The notes: generated from the sequence alone by a model not told the origin. DNA of 64,000 nt from Bog-793 sp963803025 (GCA_963803025.1 CAWDKZ010000020.1:310001-374000), one strand, 5' to 3'; shown: positions 48,495 to 57,618, counted from the first letter of the stretch. A program made the numbers and translations.

Positions 48495-51400
48495 CTAGCC
48501 GGGTCCCGTCGCTCCCCGGACGCGCTCGAGGTGGACCGCGACGTTGCGGCCGTCGGGAAGTTCGTAGGCGCTGCGCGCCGAAGCGACGTCTGTCCCGGGG
48601 TCGGCGTGACGCGGATCGTCGTTCCCGACCACGGCGAGCGAAGTCGCGAGCGTCTGGCGGCAGAGTTCCTCGCCCCAGACGTCGAGGACAGACACGACGT
48701 CGTCGGGAACGACGAGCGCGAGACGGATCCGGTCGCTGATCACGAGGTCGGCGTCGCGGCGCGCCTGCTGCACGATCCGCACGAGATCGCGCGCCGTCCC
48801 TTCCGCTTCGAGCGCGGGAGTGACCTCGGTGGCGAGGAGGACGACACCTCGGTCGTCGTCGATCACCCGACCGGCGGCGGGATCCCGCGGCACGAGGCGG
48901 AGTTCGAACTCGCCGGGTTCGAGGAGGACCCCGGCGACCGCGACCCGCCCGTCTTGGGTCGGCCGCCAATCGCCCCGACGGACCGCGGCGATCACCTGTT
49001 GGGTTGTCGGGCCGAGGCGGGGTCCGATCTCGGCGGGGACGAGCGAGAGCGCGCGCGTCGCGAAGGCATCGGCTGCTGTCACGAGCTCGACGGCCTTCAC
49101 GTTGACCTCGTCGGCGATGAGCGGGAGGAACGGCTCGAGCAGCGAGGCGTTGTGGTGCGCGATGGTCACCTTCGGCAACGGCAGCCGGGCCCGCAAGCCG
49201 CGAGCCTTGCGCACGGAGTGGATGGCCGAACACACCTCGCGCACGAGGTCCATCGACTCGACGAGCGCCGAATCCGTGACGAGCTCGTCCGGCTCGGGCC
49301 AAGCGGCGAGGTGCACACTGCGCGCGGACGTGAGACCGCGGAAGACCTCCTCCGCGAGGAACGGGAGCAGCGGCGCACTCACGCGGGCGAGGACGTCGAG
49401 CACGGTGTGGAGGGTGTCGTAGGCGTCGACCTTGTCGGCGTCGGCCAGCGGATCGCCGGAGAACGACCGCCAGAACCGGTCGCGGCTGCGGCGGATGTAC
49501 CAGTTCGTCAGGGCGTCGAGGAAACCCGAGTACGCCGCCGCCGCGCCGGCGAGGTCGTAGGCATCGAGGGCCTCGGTGACCTGCTCGAGGAAGCGGCGGG
49601 TCTTGGCGAGGACGTAGCGGTCGAGCAGCCCGGTCTGGTCGCAGCGTTTCCGTCCGACGACGCCGTCGCTGCGGCCGTAGAGCGAGAGGAAGTGCCAGGA
49701 GTTCCAGATCGGGTTGAGCACGACGCGCAGCGGCTCGGACATCGCGGCTTCCTCGATGGCGACGTCGAGCCCGCGCAGCACCGGTGAGGAGAGCAGGTAC
49801 CAACGCATCGTGTCGGAGCCGTCGGAGGCGAAGAACTCCTCCGGGTCGGGGAAGTTCTTCAGGCGCTTGGAGAGCTTGCGGCCGTCGTTGCCGAGCAGGA
49901 TCCCGTGCGCGATGCAGTGGGAGAACGCCGGTCGGTCGAACAACGCCGTGGCGAGCACGTGCAGCGTGTAGAACCAGCCGCGGGTCTGGCCGACGTACTC
50001 GCAGATGAGATCCGCCGGGAAGTGCTCCTCGAACCGCTGCGCGTTCTCGAACGGGTAGTGCAGCTGCGCGAAGGGCATCGAGCCGGACTCGAACCAGCAG
50101 TCGAGGACGTCTTCGACGCGCCGCATCGTCGAGCGGCCCGTCGGGTCGTCGGGGTTCGGCCGGGTGAGGGCGTCGATCCCCGGGCGGTGGAGGTCGTCGG
50201 GGCGGACGCCGAAATCGGCGGCCAGCTCGTCGAGGCTCCCGTAGACGTCGACGCGGGGGTAGTCCGGGTCGTCGCTCTTCCAGACCGGGATGGGCGCCCC
50301 CCAGAAGCGGTTGCGTGAGATCGACCAGTCGCGCGCCCCTTCGAGCCACTTGCCGAACGCGCCCTGGCCGACATGTTCGGGCACCCAATGGATCTGCCGG
50401 TTCAGCTCGACCATGCGTTCCTTGATTGCGGTCACCTTCACGAAGAACGAGCTGACGGCGCGGTAGATGAGCGGCGTGTCCGAGCGCCAGCAGTGCGGGT
50501 AGCTGTGGACGTACTCCTCGCGCCGCACGAGCGCGCCCGAGCTGGCGAGGCTCTCGATGACCCGCTCGTTCGCCTCGAACACCTGGAGGTGTGCGAGATC
50601 GGGCACGTGATCGTCGAATCGGCCCTGATCGTCGACGGGGCAGACGACGGCGATGCCAGCCGACTCGCAGAGTCGCTGGTCGTCCTCACCGAAGCCGGGG
50701 GCCATGTGCACGATCCCCGTCCCGTCTTCGGTCGTGACGAAATCCCCGGCGAGCACGCGGAAGGCGTTGGCCTCGCCCACGAAGTAGTCGAAGAGCGGGC
50801 GGTAGGTCCGCCCGACGAGATCAGCGCCGGCGACGGTGCCGACGAGAACCGCGTCGGCGAGCTCCGCCGCGTAGGCCTCGGCCCGGGACTCGCCGACGAG
50901 GTAGCGCTCTCGACCGCGCTCGTAGATCGCGTAGGTGATCGACGGCCCGACCGCCAGCGCGAGGTTCGAAGGCAACGTCCACGGCGTCGTCGTCCACGTG
51001 AGCGCGCGCAACGGGCCCGCGGCCGGACCCGCGCCGTCGGGGATCGGGTCGAGCGAGACCGAGACGGTGATCGCCGGGTCGACGCGCTCGCGGTAGGCGT
51101 CGTCCTGGCGCGTCTCGAAGTTCGAGAGCGGCGTCTCGCATTCCCAGCAGTACGGGAGGACGCGCTGGCCCTCGTAGATCAGCCCGCGGTCGTAGAGCGT
51201 CTTGAAGGCCCAGATGACGCTCTCCATGTAGGAGGCGTCCATCGTCTTGTAATCGTTGTCGAAATCCACCCAACGGCCTTGGCGGGTGACGTAGCGCTCC
51301 CAGGCCGCGGTGTAGCGCAGGACGGAGGTCTTGCAGTGCTCGTTGAAACGTTCGATGCCGAACGCGGTGATCTGGGCCCGCCCCGAGACGCCGAGCTCAC

Positions 51401-51716
51401 GCTGGGCCTCGGTCTCGGCGGGCAGCCCGTGACAATCCCAACCGAATCGACGCTCGACGCGCCGGCCGCGCATCGTCTCGTAACGGGGCATCGCGTCCTT
51501 GACGAACCCGGTGAGCAGGTGGCCGTAGTGGGGCAGCCCGTTCGCGAAGGGCGGCCCATCGTAGAAGACGTACTCGTTGCGGATGTCACGCTGGACGACT
51601 GACGCCGCGAAGGTCCCGTCGGACTCCCAGTAGGCAAGCGTCGCCTCTTCGAGCGCCGGGTAGTCCGGTGTCGCGGCGACCTCCGGATACGAGTCCGGCC
51701 TCGGTTGTTCGGGCAT
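48495..51716 (-). CDS. ileS: isoleucyl-tRNA synthetase, eukaryote-like (type 2)
   Basis: The 1073-residue class Ia synthetase has PPFANGLPHYGHLLTGFVKD (HxGH), the editing CP1 insertion with LTWTTTPWTLPSNLALAV and GTGIVHMAPGFGEDD, FWGAPIPVW, DCWFESGSMPFA and the DGRKLSKRLKNFPDPEEF form of KMSKS. HYGH with KLSKRLKNFPDP is the pattern of eukaryote-like IleRS2, a type with low sensitivity to mupirocin. The large C-terminal part lacks an obvious zinc knuckle. ATG 51716 has TACTCT six bases upstream. No T-box leader is possible in the 19-bp upstream gap. Confidence 0.95.
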   Translation of the reverse strand: MPEQPRPDSYPEVAATPDYPALEEATLAYWESDGTFAASVVQRDIRNEYVFYDGPPFANGLPHYGHLLTGFVKDAMPRYETMRGRRVERRFGWDCHGLPAETEAQRELGVSGRAQITAFGIERFNEHCKTSVLRYTAAWERYVTRQGRWVDFDNDYKTMDASYMESVIWAFKTLYDRGLIYEGQRVLPYCWECETPLSNFETRQDDAYRERVDPAITVSVSLDPIPDGAGPAAGPLRALTWTTTPWTLPSNLALAVGPSITYAIYERGRERYLVGESRAEAYAAELADAVLVGTVAGADLVGRTYRPLFDYFVGEANAFRVLAGDFVTTEDGTGIVHMAPGFGEDDQRLCESAGIAVVCPVDDQGRFDDHVPDLAHLQVFEANERVIESLASSGALVRREEYVHSYPHCWRSDTPLIYRAVSSFFVKVTAIKERMVELNRQIHWVPEHVGQGAFGKWLEGARDWSISRNRFWGAPIPVWKSDDPDYPRVDVYGSLDELAADFGVRPDDLHRPGIDALTRPNPDDPTGRSTMRRVEDVLDCWFESGSMPFAQLHYPFENAQRFEEHFPADLICEYVGQTRGWFYTLHVLATALFDRPAFSHCIAHGILLGNDGRKLSKRLKNFPDPEEFFASDGSDTMRWYLLSSPVLRGLDVAIEEAAMSEPLRVVLNPIWNSWHFLSLYGRSDGVVGRKRCDQTGLLDRYVLAKTRRFLEQVTEALDAYDLAGAAAAYSGFLDALTNWYIRRSRDRFWRSFSGDPLADADKVDAYDTLHTVLDVLARVSAPLLPFLAEEVFRGLTSARSVHLAAWPEPDELVTDSALVESMDLVREVCSAIHSVRKARGLRARLPLPKVTIAHHNASLLEPFLPLIADEVNVKAVELVTAADAFATRALSLVPAEIGPRLGPTTQQVIAAVRRGDWRPTQDGRVAVAGVLLEPGEFELRLVPRDPAAGRVIDDDRGVVLLATEVTPALEAEGTARDLVRIVQQARRDADLVISDRIRLALVVPDDVVSVLDVWGEELCRQTLATSLAVVGNDDPRHADPGTDVASARSAYELPDGRNVAVHLERVRGATGPG

Positions 51717-51735
51717 TGCCCTAGAGTAGGCGCCC
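51717..51735. promoter_or_regulatory. overlapping divergent -10 elements between ileS and DUF167 gene
   Basis: The whole intergenic region is 19 bp. On the minus strand TACTCT (51728 to 51723) lies six bases before the ileS ATG. On the plus strand TAGAGT (51722-51727) lies eight bases before ATG 51736. The two hexamers share five base pairs, so both genes appear leaderless and their promoters should exclude each other. Confidence 0.6.
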
Positions 51736-52131
51736 ATGGCGGAGGACCTGTTCGAGATCGAGCAGGAGAAGTCGACCCAGACGTCCAAGGACAAGAAGGG
51801 CGCCGGCAAGTCGACGATCCTGCTTCGTCTCTACGTGCAACCCGGTGCCGGCCGGGCCGCGGTCACGGGCACGAGGGCAGACGCGCTCCACGTCCGGGTC
51901 GCGCCCCCCCCGGTCGACGGTCGCGCGAACGTCGCGTGCGCGGATCTCGTCGCGGAGCTCTTCGGCGTGCCGAAGTCCGCGGTCGAGCTCGTCGACGGGG
52001 AACGCAGCCGGAGGAAGCGGCTGAGAGTGCGGGGTGTCGAGGTCAGCCAGGTCCGACGCGTGCTCGACCGCGCCGTGTCAGCGGCCGAGACCCGTCCCGG
52101 CGGCCCGAGGAACGCGCGCGCGAATCGTTGA
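51736..52131 (+). CDS. DUF167/YggU family protein
   Basis: The 131-residue protein has the DUF167 core: LLRLYVQPGAGRAAVTGTRADALHVRVAPPPVDGRANVACADLVAELFGVPKSAVELVDGERSRRKRLRV (residues 29-98), matching the V.P.A....G....L.V.V.APPVDG.AN motif. The acidic N-terminal 25 residues and basic C-terminus are extra. Function is unknown. It is head-to-head with ileS. Confidence 0.88.
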   Translation: MAEDLFEIEQEKSTQTSKDKKGAGKSTILLRLYVQPGAGRAAVTGTRADALHVRVAPPPVDGRANVACADLVAELFGVPKSAVELVDGERSRRKRLRVRGVEVSQVRRVLDRAVSAAETRPGGPRNARANR

Positions 52132-52205
52132 CGCCGCAGGGGGCGCGGTGGTCGCGACGATCGGGTAACCTCAACCCCTCATTCGGAGAGGTGCGCCGGA
52201 CCACA

Positions 52206-53282
52206 ATGCCCCACAAGAAGACGAAGCCCCCCGTGCAAGTCGGCGCGAACAAGGCGGCGTCCGCATCACGGCGTCGTTCGATCGTCGTGCGCGCCTCGAA
52301 AGCGGTCGCCAAGACGAGAAAGGCCATCGGCAAGGTCGCCGGTCGGACGGAGAGAGAGGTGGTGACGAAGCCCGTCGCGTCGCGCCCGGCAACTCAGGCG
52401 CGGACGACGAGTCCGGCGGCCCGGGCGCGGATCGGGCAGCCGCCGGCCGCTCGGGCGCGGGGCGCGAAGAAGGCGTCGGCGTCACCGAAGAAGGCAGCCG
52501 CAAAGAAGGCGGTGCGATCTCGCTCCGCAGGCAGGGTCGTGGTCGCGCGCGGGGCCGCCGTTGCCAAGAGGGTGTCGACCGGGAAGAAGGTCGCGGTGAC
52601 GAAAGGAGCCACCGCCGCGAAGAAGGCCCCTGCCGCGAGGAAGGTCTCGGCCGCGAAGAAGGTCACCGCGGCGAAAGAGATCACCGCCGCGAAGAAGGTG
52701 AGCGCGGGGAAGAAGGCTGTCGGCTCAGCCAAGGCGAGACCCCAGGTTGAGGGTGCGAGGCGGACCGCGAAGGCCACCGCCTCTTCGCCGGCGAGAACGG
52801 CGCGTCGCGCGCCGGCGAAGCCCGGCGCGAAGGCGGGGTCCCCCCGTCCGGGGTCGACACGTCCGTCACCGGCCCGTCCGACGCCGGTCCGTGCACCTCG
52901 CACGGGCTATACAGAGGAACGCTTCCTCGGTCACCAGCGCAACGTGCTCGAGCGCGAGCGGGCGACCTACCTCGAACAGGCGAGCTCCCTGCAAGCGGAG
53001 GCGGAGTTGCTCGTTGCCGAGATGGAGCCGGGAGACATCCAGTTCGACGAGGAGTCGGGTGAAGGTGGGACCGTCGCTGTCGACCGCGAGCGCGATCTCA
53101 CGCTGTCGGCCCAGGCGCTGGAGGCGGTCGCGGAGATCGACGCGGCGCTCGCCCGGATTGCAAGCGGTAGGTATGGCGTGTGCGAGGGTTGCGGCGAGCT
53201 CATTCCGAAACTCCGTCTCGAGGCGCTTCCGTACGCGCGGCTTTGCATGGCCTGCAAGAGCGGAGGGCTCTCGCGGCGTTGA
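52206..53282 (+). CDS. DksA/TraR-type zinc-finger protein with a histone-H1-like basic tail
   Basis: The 358-residue protein has two unlike parts. Residues 1 to about 230 are a Lys/Ala/Arg/Pro-rich low-complexity tail with repeats of the type AAKKVSAGKK. From residue 234 there is a DksA-like coiled coil (GYTEERFLGHQRNVLERERATYL) and a C4 zinc finger (CEGCGELIPKLRLEALPYARLCMACK). DksA proteins enter the RNA polymerase secondary channel; the tail may bind DNA or RNA. A -10-like TAACCT lies at 52166-52171. ATG 52206 is preferred over GTG 52191. The stop overlaps lspA by one base. Confidence 0.85.
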   Translation: MPHKKTKPPVQVGANKAASASRRRSIVVRASKAVAKTRKAIGKVAGRTEREVVTKPVASRPATQARTTSPAARARIGQPPAARARGAKKASASPKKAAAKKAVRSRSAGRVVVARGAAVAKRVSTGKKVAVTKGATAAKKAPAARKVSAAKKVTAAKEITAAKKVSAGKKAVGSAKARPQVEGARRTAKATASSPARTARRAPAKPGAKAGSPRPGSTRPSPARPTPVRAPRTGYTEERFLGHQRNVLERERATYLEQASSLQAEAELLVAEMEPGDIQFDEESGEGGTVAVDRERDLTLSAQALEAVAEIDAALARIASGRYGVCEGCGELIPKLRLEALPYARLCMACKSGGLSRR

Positions 53283-53803
53283 TGCCGGATCGGCGCGCGC
53301 CTGACGAGGTCCACCGGTCGCGTCGCGTGTGGGTGGTCGCTTCCACCGCCGCCGCAGTCGTCGCCCTCGACCAGACGACGAAGACGCTCGCCCTCGATCG
53401 GCTGCAGAACGGGCCGATCCACCTCGCCGGCCCCCTTTCGCTCGCCCTCACGTTCAACTCGGGCGTCGCCTTCTCGATCGGCACGGGGGGGACGGTTCCG
53501 TTCATCATCGTTGGCGCGGTGCTCCTCGTTGTCCTCGTGTGGCTTGCACGTGCCACGCCGAGCTATCCGGTCGCGATCGCGACCGGGATGATCCTCGGCG
53601 GTGGGCTCGGGAATCTCTCGGACCGGGTCTTCCGTTCCCGTGGCGGTGCGGTGGTCGACTTCGTCCACCTCGGCTTCTGGCCGACGTTCAACGTCGCCGA
53701 CCTCGCGATCGTCGGCGGGGCGATCGTGCTCGTCATCGTGTTCTGGCGGCGAATCGAGGGGAAACGGACGGGCGACTCCCCCGTACAGGACGCCGGAGGG
53801 TGA
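53282..53803 (+). CDS. lspA: lipoprotein signal peptidase
   Basis: LspA cuts the signal peptide from diacylated prolipoproteins. The 173-residue protein has four membrane helices and the catalytic aspartates in GGGLGNLSDRVFRSRGGAVVDFV and WPTFNVADLAIVGGA. LDQTTKTLALDRL and LTFNSGVAFSIG are the other family motifs. ATG 53282 shares a base with the preceding stop (TGATG), and rluD follows. Confidence 0.94.
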   Translation: MPDRRAPDEVHRSRRVWVVASTAAAVVALDQTTKTLALDRLQNGPIHLAGPLSLALTFNSGVAFSIGTGGTVPFIIVGAVLLVVLVWLARATPSYPVAIATGMILGGGLGNLSDRVFRSRGGAVVDFVHLGFWPTFNVADLAIVGGAIVLVIVFWRRIEGKRTGDSPVQDAGG

Positions 53804-53805
53804 CG

Positions 53806-54756
53806 ATGACGGCGATGATCGTTCCGGCGACGCTCGATGGCGAGCGGGTCGACCGGGTGATCGCGCTCGTCACGGGTCAGTCGCGGCGCGCGGCGAGCGC
53901 GCTCATCGCCGCCGGTGGGGTGCGTGTCGCGGGTCGGCCCGTCGTCTCGCGCCACGTGCACGTCGTCGCGGGGATGCGTCTCGAACTCGAGATCGCGGCG
54001 GCTGCCGACGGTTCCGGTCTCGAGCCGGCGGAGCCGGGCAGCGTGCCGTTCACCGTCGTCTACGAGGACCCCGACGTCATCGTCGTCGACAAGCCCGCCG
54101 GCGTCGTCGTCCACCCGGGTGCGGGCCGGCGCACAGGGACGTTGGCGGCGGGGCTCCTCGCGCGCTACCCGGACCTCGCAGAAGCCGCCCGTGAGGGCGC
54201 GGGCGGCCCGCTGCGCCCGGGGATCGTCCACCGCCTCGACAAGGACACGTCGGGGCTGCTCGTCGTGGCACGGAATCCCCGCGCCTGGCAGGCGCTCGCA
54301 GCCCAGCTCTCCTCGCGCACGATGGGGCGCGTCTACGAGACGCTCGTGCTCGGCCGGCTCGGATCCGACGAGGGCACGGTCGACGCTCCGATCGGCCGGT
54401 CGGTGCGGGATCGGACGCGCATGGCCGTGAGCGCCACCGGGCGTGAGGCGCGTACCCGCTACCGGGTGCTCTCGCGCTTCGCGGCGCCTGTCGAGGCGAC
54501 GCTGGCCGAGGTGACGCTGGAATCGGGGCGGACGCACCAGATTCGCGTCCACCTCGCGGCGATCGGTCATCCCGTCGCGGGTGATTCTCGTTACGGTGGC
54601 ACGCTCGCTCCCGCGGTGCGCGCTGCGATCGGACTCGAGCGGCCCTTCTTGCATGCCGGGAGGTTGCGCCTCGTCCACCCGACGACGGGCGAGGAACGAG
54701 AGTGGGTCGCCCCGTTGCCGGACAACCTCGCGGCGGTGTTGACCCGGTTGTCCTGA
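53806..54756 (+). CDS. rluD: RluA-family 23S rRNA pseudouridine synthase
   Basis: The 316-residue protein begins with an S4 RNA-binding domain (GERVDRVIALVTGQSRRAASALIAAGGVRVAGRPVVSRHVHVVAG). It then has the catalytic domain: VYEDPDVIVVDKPAGVVVHPGAGRRTGTL, RPGIVHRLDKDTSGLLVVARN (catalytic Asp in HRLDKDTSG), ESGRTHQIRVHLAAIGHPVAGDSRYGG and RPFLHAGRLRLVHP. It likely modifies uridines of helix 69. GGAGGG lies five bases before ATG 53806; GTG 53800 is an in-frame alternative overlapping lspA. Confidence 0.93.
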   Translation: MTAMIVPATLDGERVDRVIALVTGQSRRAASALIAAGGVRVAGRPVVSRHVHVVAGMRLELEIAAAADGSGLEPAEPGSVPFTVVYEDPDVIVVDKPAGVVVHPGAGRRTGTLAAGLLARYPDLAEAAREGAGGPLRPGIVHRLDKDTSGLLVVARNPRAWQALAAQLSSRTMGRVYETLVLGRLGSDEGTVDAPIGRSVRDRTRMAVSATGREARTRYRVLSRFAAPVEATLAEVTLESGRTHQIRVHLAAIGHPVAGDSRYGGTLAPAVRAAIGLERPFLHAGRLRLVHPTTGEEREWVAPLPDNLAAVLTRLS

Positions 54757-54765
54757 CCGAAGCGA

Positions 54766-55644
54766 TCAGGCCGCGGAGTGGAAGGCGCTCACCTCGGGCT
54801 GGGCGGCGAGCGCCCGGAGCGCCGAGGCCTCGAGGCTGCGGACCCGACGGACACCGATCCCGAGCGCCCGCGCCGTCGACTCGAGCGAGGCGGGGGGTTG
54901 ACCGCCCAACCCAAAGCGGAGCCGGACGACGTCCCGCTCGAGCTCGGGCAGACGGCCGATGGCCTCTTCGAGGCCTGCGGTGGCGATGGACTCGATGACG
55001 TCGTCGGCGACAGACGCGTCGTCCGCGGCGAGCAGGTCGCCGAGGGTCGCGCTCGCGTCGGTCGTGACTGGCTGGTCGAGACTCGCGACGACGCGGGGCA
55101 GATGGCGCTCGTTGCCGTCACCGGCGCGTTCAGCGGCGTTCTCAGCGGCGACGGCGTCCTCCGGCAGACGAATGGCCCTGCCCTTGGACTGCACGGCTCG
55201 CTGGAGCGACTGGCGGATCCACCAGGTCGCGTACGTGGAGAACTTGAACCCCCGCTTCCAATCGAACTTCTCCACGGCGCGCATCAGTCCGAAGGTGCCC
55301 TCCTGGACGAGGTCGGTGAGGTCGACGCCGCGCCCCTGGTACCGACGGGCCCAGTGGACGACGAGCCGAAGGTTGCCGGCGATCATCTGGTCTTTCGCTT
55401 CGGCGTCGCCACGTTCGATCCGCTGGGCGAGGAAGACCTGTTCTGCGGCACTGAGCAAGGGGTATCTGCCAATGTCGTCCAGGAAGAGCCGCATGAGGTC
55501 GGGGCCCCCGCTTCCGTGCTCTGCGACCTCGTCGGCATAAGTGGTGGTGATGGCTTCGTCTCCGTTCCTCGCGCCTGGAACTTCCGCATCCGACCCCCCA
55601 GGAGAGGCCGGCACCTTGTGCAACGCCGCGTGGTGTGGGCGCAT
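54766..55644 (-). CDS. sigma-70 family RNA polymerase sigma factor (group 2-like)
   Basis: The 292-residue protein has region 1.2 (DLMRLFLDDIGRYPLLSAAEQVFLAQRIERGD), region 2 (MIAGNLRLVVHWARRYQGRGVDLTDLVQEGTFGLMRAVEKFDWKRGFKFSTYATWWIRQSLQRAV), region 3 and region 4 (IGRLPELERDVVRLRFGLGGQPPASLESTARALGIGVRRVRSLEASALRALA). It is an alternative or secondary principal-like factor. The first 45 residues are poorly conserved, so the true start may be internal. The helix-turn-helix of region 4 is shorter and more divergent than in the main sigma factor. No anti-sigma gene is adjacent. Confidence 0.9.
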   Translation of the reverse strand: MRPHHAALHKVPASPGGSDAEVPGARNGDEAITTTYADEVAEHGSGGPDLMRLFLDDIGRYPLLSAAEQVFLAQRIERGDAEAKDQMIAGNLRLVVHWARRYQGRGVDLTDLVQEGTFGLMRAVEKFDWKRGFKFSTYATWWIRQSLQRAVQSKGRAIRLPEDAVAAENAAERAGDGNERHLPRVVASLDQPVTTDASATLGDLLAADDASVADDVIESIATAGLEEAIGRLPELERDVVRLRFGLGGQPPASLESTARALGIGVRRVRSLEASALRALAAQPEVSAFHSAA

Positions 55645-55997
55645 TCCTTCGCGGGGCGTCGGGGCGCGGAATCCGGGCCGCCGGACCAGCGGGCTCGCCG
55701 GCCCGGAGGGGTCGTGCGAGGGGTCACCCGCCCGGTGGTGCCGGGCAGGCTGCGGCGACTGGGAGGGTGTTGATCAAGATGCTGCGCGGATAGGGATACA
55801 TCGCCGTTCCTGCGCTGGGCAGTGTCGCCCGACCGGCACCCGGAGCACCGATCAGATCGTCCCTTCGGGACACGCCGACGATCGAACGCCCGTCGGGTCC
55901 AGGAGCCCCGTGAGACGGCTCCGGCGTGTCCAGGACAGTCGGTCGGGGAGCGACGACAGCCGCTCCCATCGGCGCGCGGCGATGGCAGTATCACGTC
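55645..55997. other. intergenic stretch without recognised gene
   Basis: About 350 bp separate the divergent sigma-factor and GNAT genes. I see TTGATC at 55770 and AT-richer TAGGGATACA at 55791, a weak promoter-like pair, and CAGTAT at 55986-55991 six bases before the GNAT start. No conserved protein or RNA was recognised. Confidence 0.5.
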
Positions 55998-56936
55998 GTG
56001 CTTCACGAGGCGCGGGGCTTGACGGAAGACGATCGCGGAGCAATCTGCGCACTTGAAGCGCGTGTCATCGCGACAGACGGCGGTCGGCTGAAACTCGAGT
56101 GGCCGACGCTTCGACGTCGTTCCGGCAAGCGCGTGGAGGACCTGCTCTGGCGGGATGCAGACGAGCTGCTGGGCTACCTCGGGCTGTATTCGTTCGGCGG
56201 ACCGCTCGAGCTCGCGGGCATGGTCGACCCCGAGGCCAGACGTCGCGGCATCGGCAGCGCTCTTCTGCGCCGTGCCCTCGGTCTTGCCGCCGCGCGTCGC
56301 CTCACGGAGGTGCTGCTGGTTGCCCCCCGGGCGACGCCGACGGGTCGCCTCTTCGCCGAGAGGCACGGAGGCGTTCTCGAGCACTCCGAGCACCACATGG
56401 AACTGCAGGGAACACCACCGCCCGCACCAACGCGCGAGGACGTACTGCTCCGACCCGTCACGGCGGACGACCTGCCAGTGCTGCGCCGCATCATCCGTGA
56501 CGCCTTCGGTTCCGACGGCGCGGACCGTGTTCCAGATGGTGGCGATCGTCAGCTGGTTGTCGAGTGCGAAGCCTCAGTCGTTGGCACCGTTCGGCTCTCC
56601 CGCGACGGGGACGGGATCGGCATCTACGGCTTCGCGATCGACTCCCCGGTGCGTGGCCGCGGAATCGGTCGTGAGGTGCTTCGACAGATTTGTGCCCGGT
56701 TGCGCGCTGAGGGGTCGAAGCGAGTCACTCTTGAGGTCGCCTCCGACAACGACAGAGCGCTCGGGCTGTACACCTCAGTCGGGTTCGTCCGCCTGGCGAC
56801 CGAGGACTACTTCCGCTTTCCCACTGACGTCGCCGAACGCCGCGAGCGAGCCGGCATCGGGCAGGCAAGGTGGTTGGTCGGTCAGCCTCCGAATGGCGGT
56901 TCGCCCAGATCGACCAGTTCGGCGCTGCTTCCCTGA
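55998..56936 (+). CDS. tandem GNAT-family N-acetyltransferase
   Basis: The 312-residue protein carries two GNAT folds. Repeat 1 has the acetyl-CoA loop LAGMVDPEARRRGIGSALLRRAL (near residues 72-95). Repeat 2 has IYGFAIDSPVRGRGIGREVLRQICARL followed by VTLEVASDNDRALGLYTSVGFV (near 212-258). The layout recalls MshD (mycothiol synthase), which also has two GNAT domains, but the match is not close enough to assign. Start GTG 55998 has CAGTAT six bases upstream. Codon use seems slightly less GC-biased than that of its neighbours. The 210 bp after it show nothing. Confidence 0.75.
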   Translation: MLHEARGLTEDDRGAICALEARVIATDGGRLKLEWPTLRRRSGKRVEDLLWRDADELLGYLGLYSFGGPLELAGMVDPEARRRGIGSALLRRALGLAAARRLTEVLLVAPRATPTGRLFAERHGGVLEHSEHHMELQGTPPPAPTREDVLLRPVTADDLPVLRRIIRDAFGSDGADRVPDGGDRQLVVECEASVVGTVRLSRDGDGIGIYGFAIDSPVRGRGIGREVLRQICARLRAEGSKRVTLEVASDNDRALGLYTSVGFVRLATEDYFRFPTDVAERRERAGIGQARWLVGQPPNGGSPRSTSSALLP

Positions 56937-57146
56937 CGACGAGGGCGACGGGAGTAGCGACCAGACCAACGGTTCTCGTGTAGCCGACGGTCGGTCTCCG
57001 GCGGCTCGGGTCGCCTATCCACGCATCCTCTCAGTCGATTTGGTCCTCATCGACAAGGCCGTGGCCTGTGTTGTTCCATCCGGAATGGACGCAAGAAGGG
57101 ACGAGATCGGCAATCTCCCAGTGAGTCGGGCCCTGGCCGGTCAGGG

Positions 57147-57593
57147 TCAGGCGCGCGACGGCACCGCGTTCCGGGCGCGGTCGACCATGTCGCTCAGAAG
57201 GTAGGAGTCGAGGTGTCGACGCATGTGCTCGCTGACGTCGGCCCACAGGTCCAGGAGCACGCACTGGCCCTCGTGGTCGCACGCCCCGTTCTCGTGCGGC
57301 AAGCCGAAGTCACCGATGGCGATGGGCCCGTCCACCGCCGAGACGATCGCCCCGAGGGTGATCGTGTCGGCGGAACGCGCGAGCACGTAACCACCGCCGA
57401 CCCCCCGCTTGGATCGCACCAGGCCGGCGCCTTTCAGCGCCAGGAGGATCTGTTCCAGGTAGGGCTGGGGAAGCCCGGTCCGCTCGGCGATGTCGCGCAC
57501 GGAGGTCGGCGTCACGCCGTCGTCGCGCAAAGCGAGCGACAGGAGTGCCCGGCAGGCGTAGTCACCACGCGTCGAGACCCTCACCAGGCCCAT
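57147..57593 (-). CDS. Rrf2-family transcriptional regulator
   Basis: The 148-residue protein has the Rrf2 winged helix: VRVSTRGDYACRALLSLALRDDGVTPTSVRDIAERTGLPQPYLEQILLALKGAGLVRSKRGVGGGYVLARSADTITLGAIVSAVDGP. The cluster-loop region reads ENGACDHEGQCVLLDLWADV with two cysteines five residues apart, rather than the three of IscR/NsrR. It may bind an iron-sulfur cluster and sense iron, redox state or NO. It is head-to-head with the phosphodiesterase-family gene, 38 bp apart, and could control it. Confidence 0.88.
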   Translation of the reverse strand: MGLVRVSTRGDYACRALLSLALRDDGVTPTSVRDIAERTGLPQPYLEQILLALKGAGLVRSKRGVGGGYVLARSADTITLGAIVSAVDGPIAIGDFGLPHENGACDHEGQCVLLDLWADVSEHMRRHLDSYLLSDMVDRARNAVPSRA

Positions 57594-57618
57594 GGTACGG
57601 CCCCTCGAAGTGCCGTCG

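Noticed and set aside
52560..52730. Tandem DNA repeat in the DksA-like gene as a possible CRISPR or satellite
   Set aside because: The repetition follows AAKK-type codons of the basic tail, in frame and without uniform spacers.
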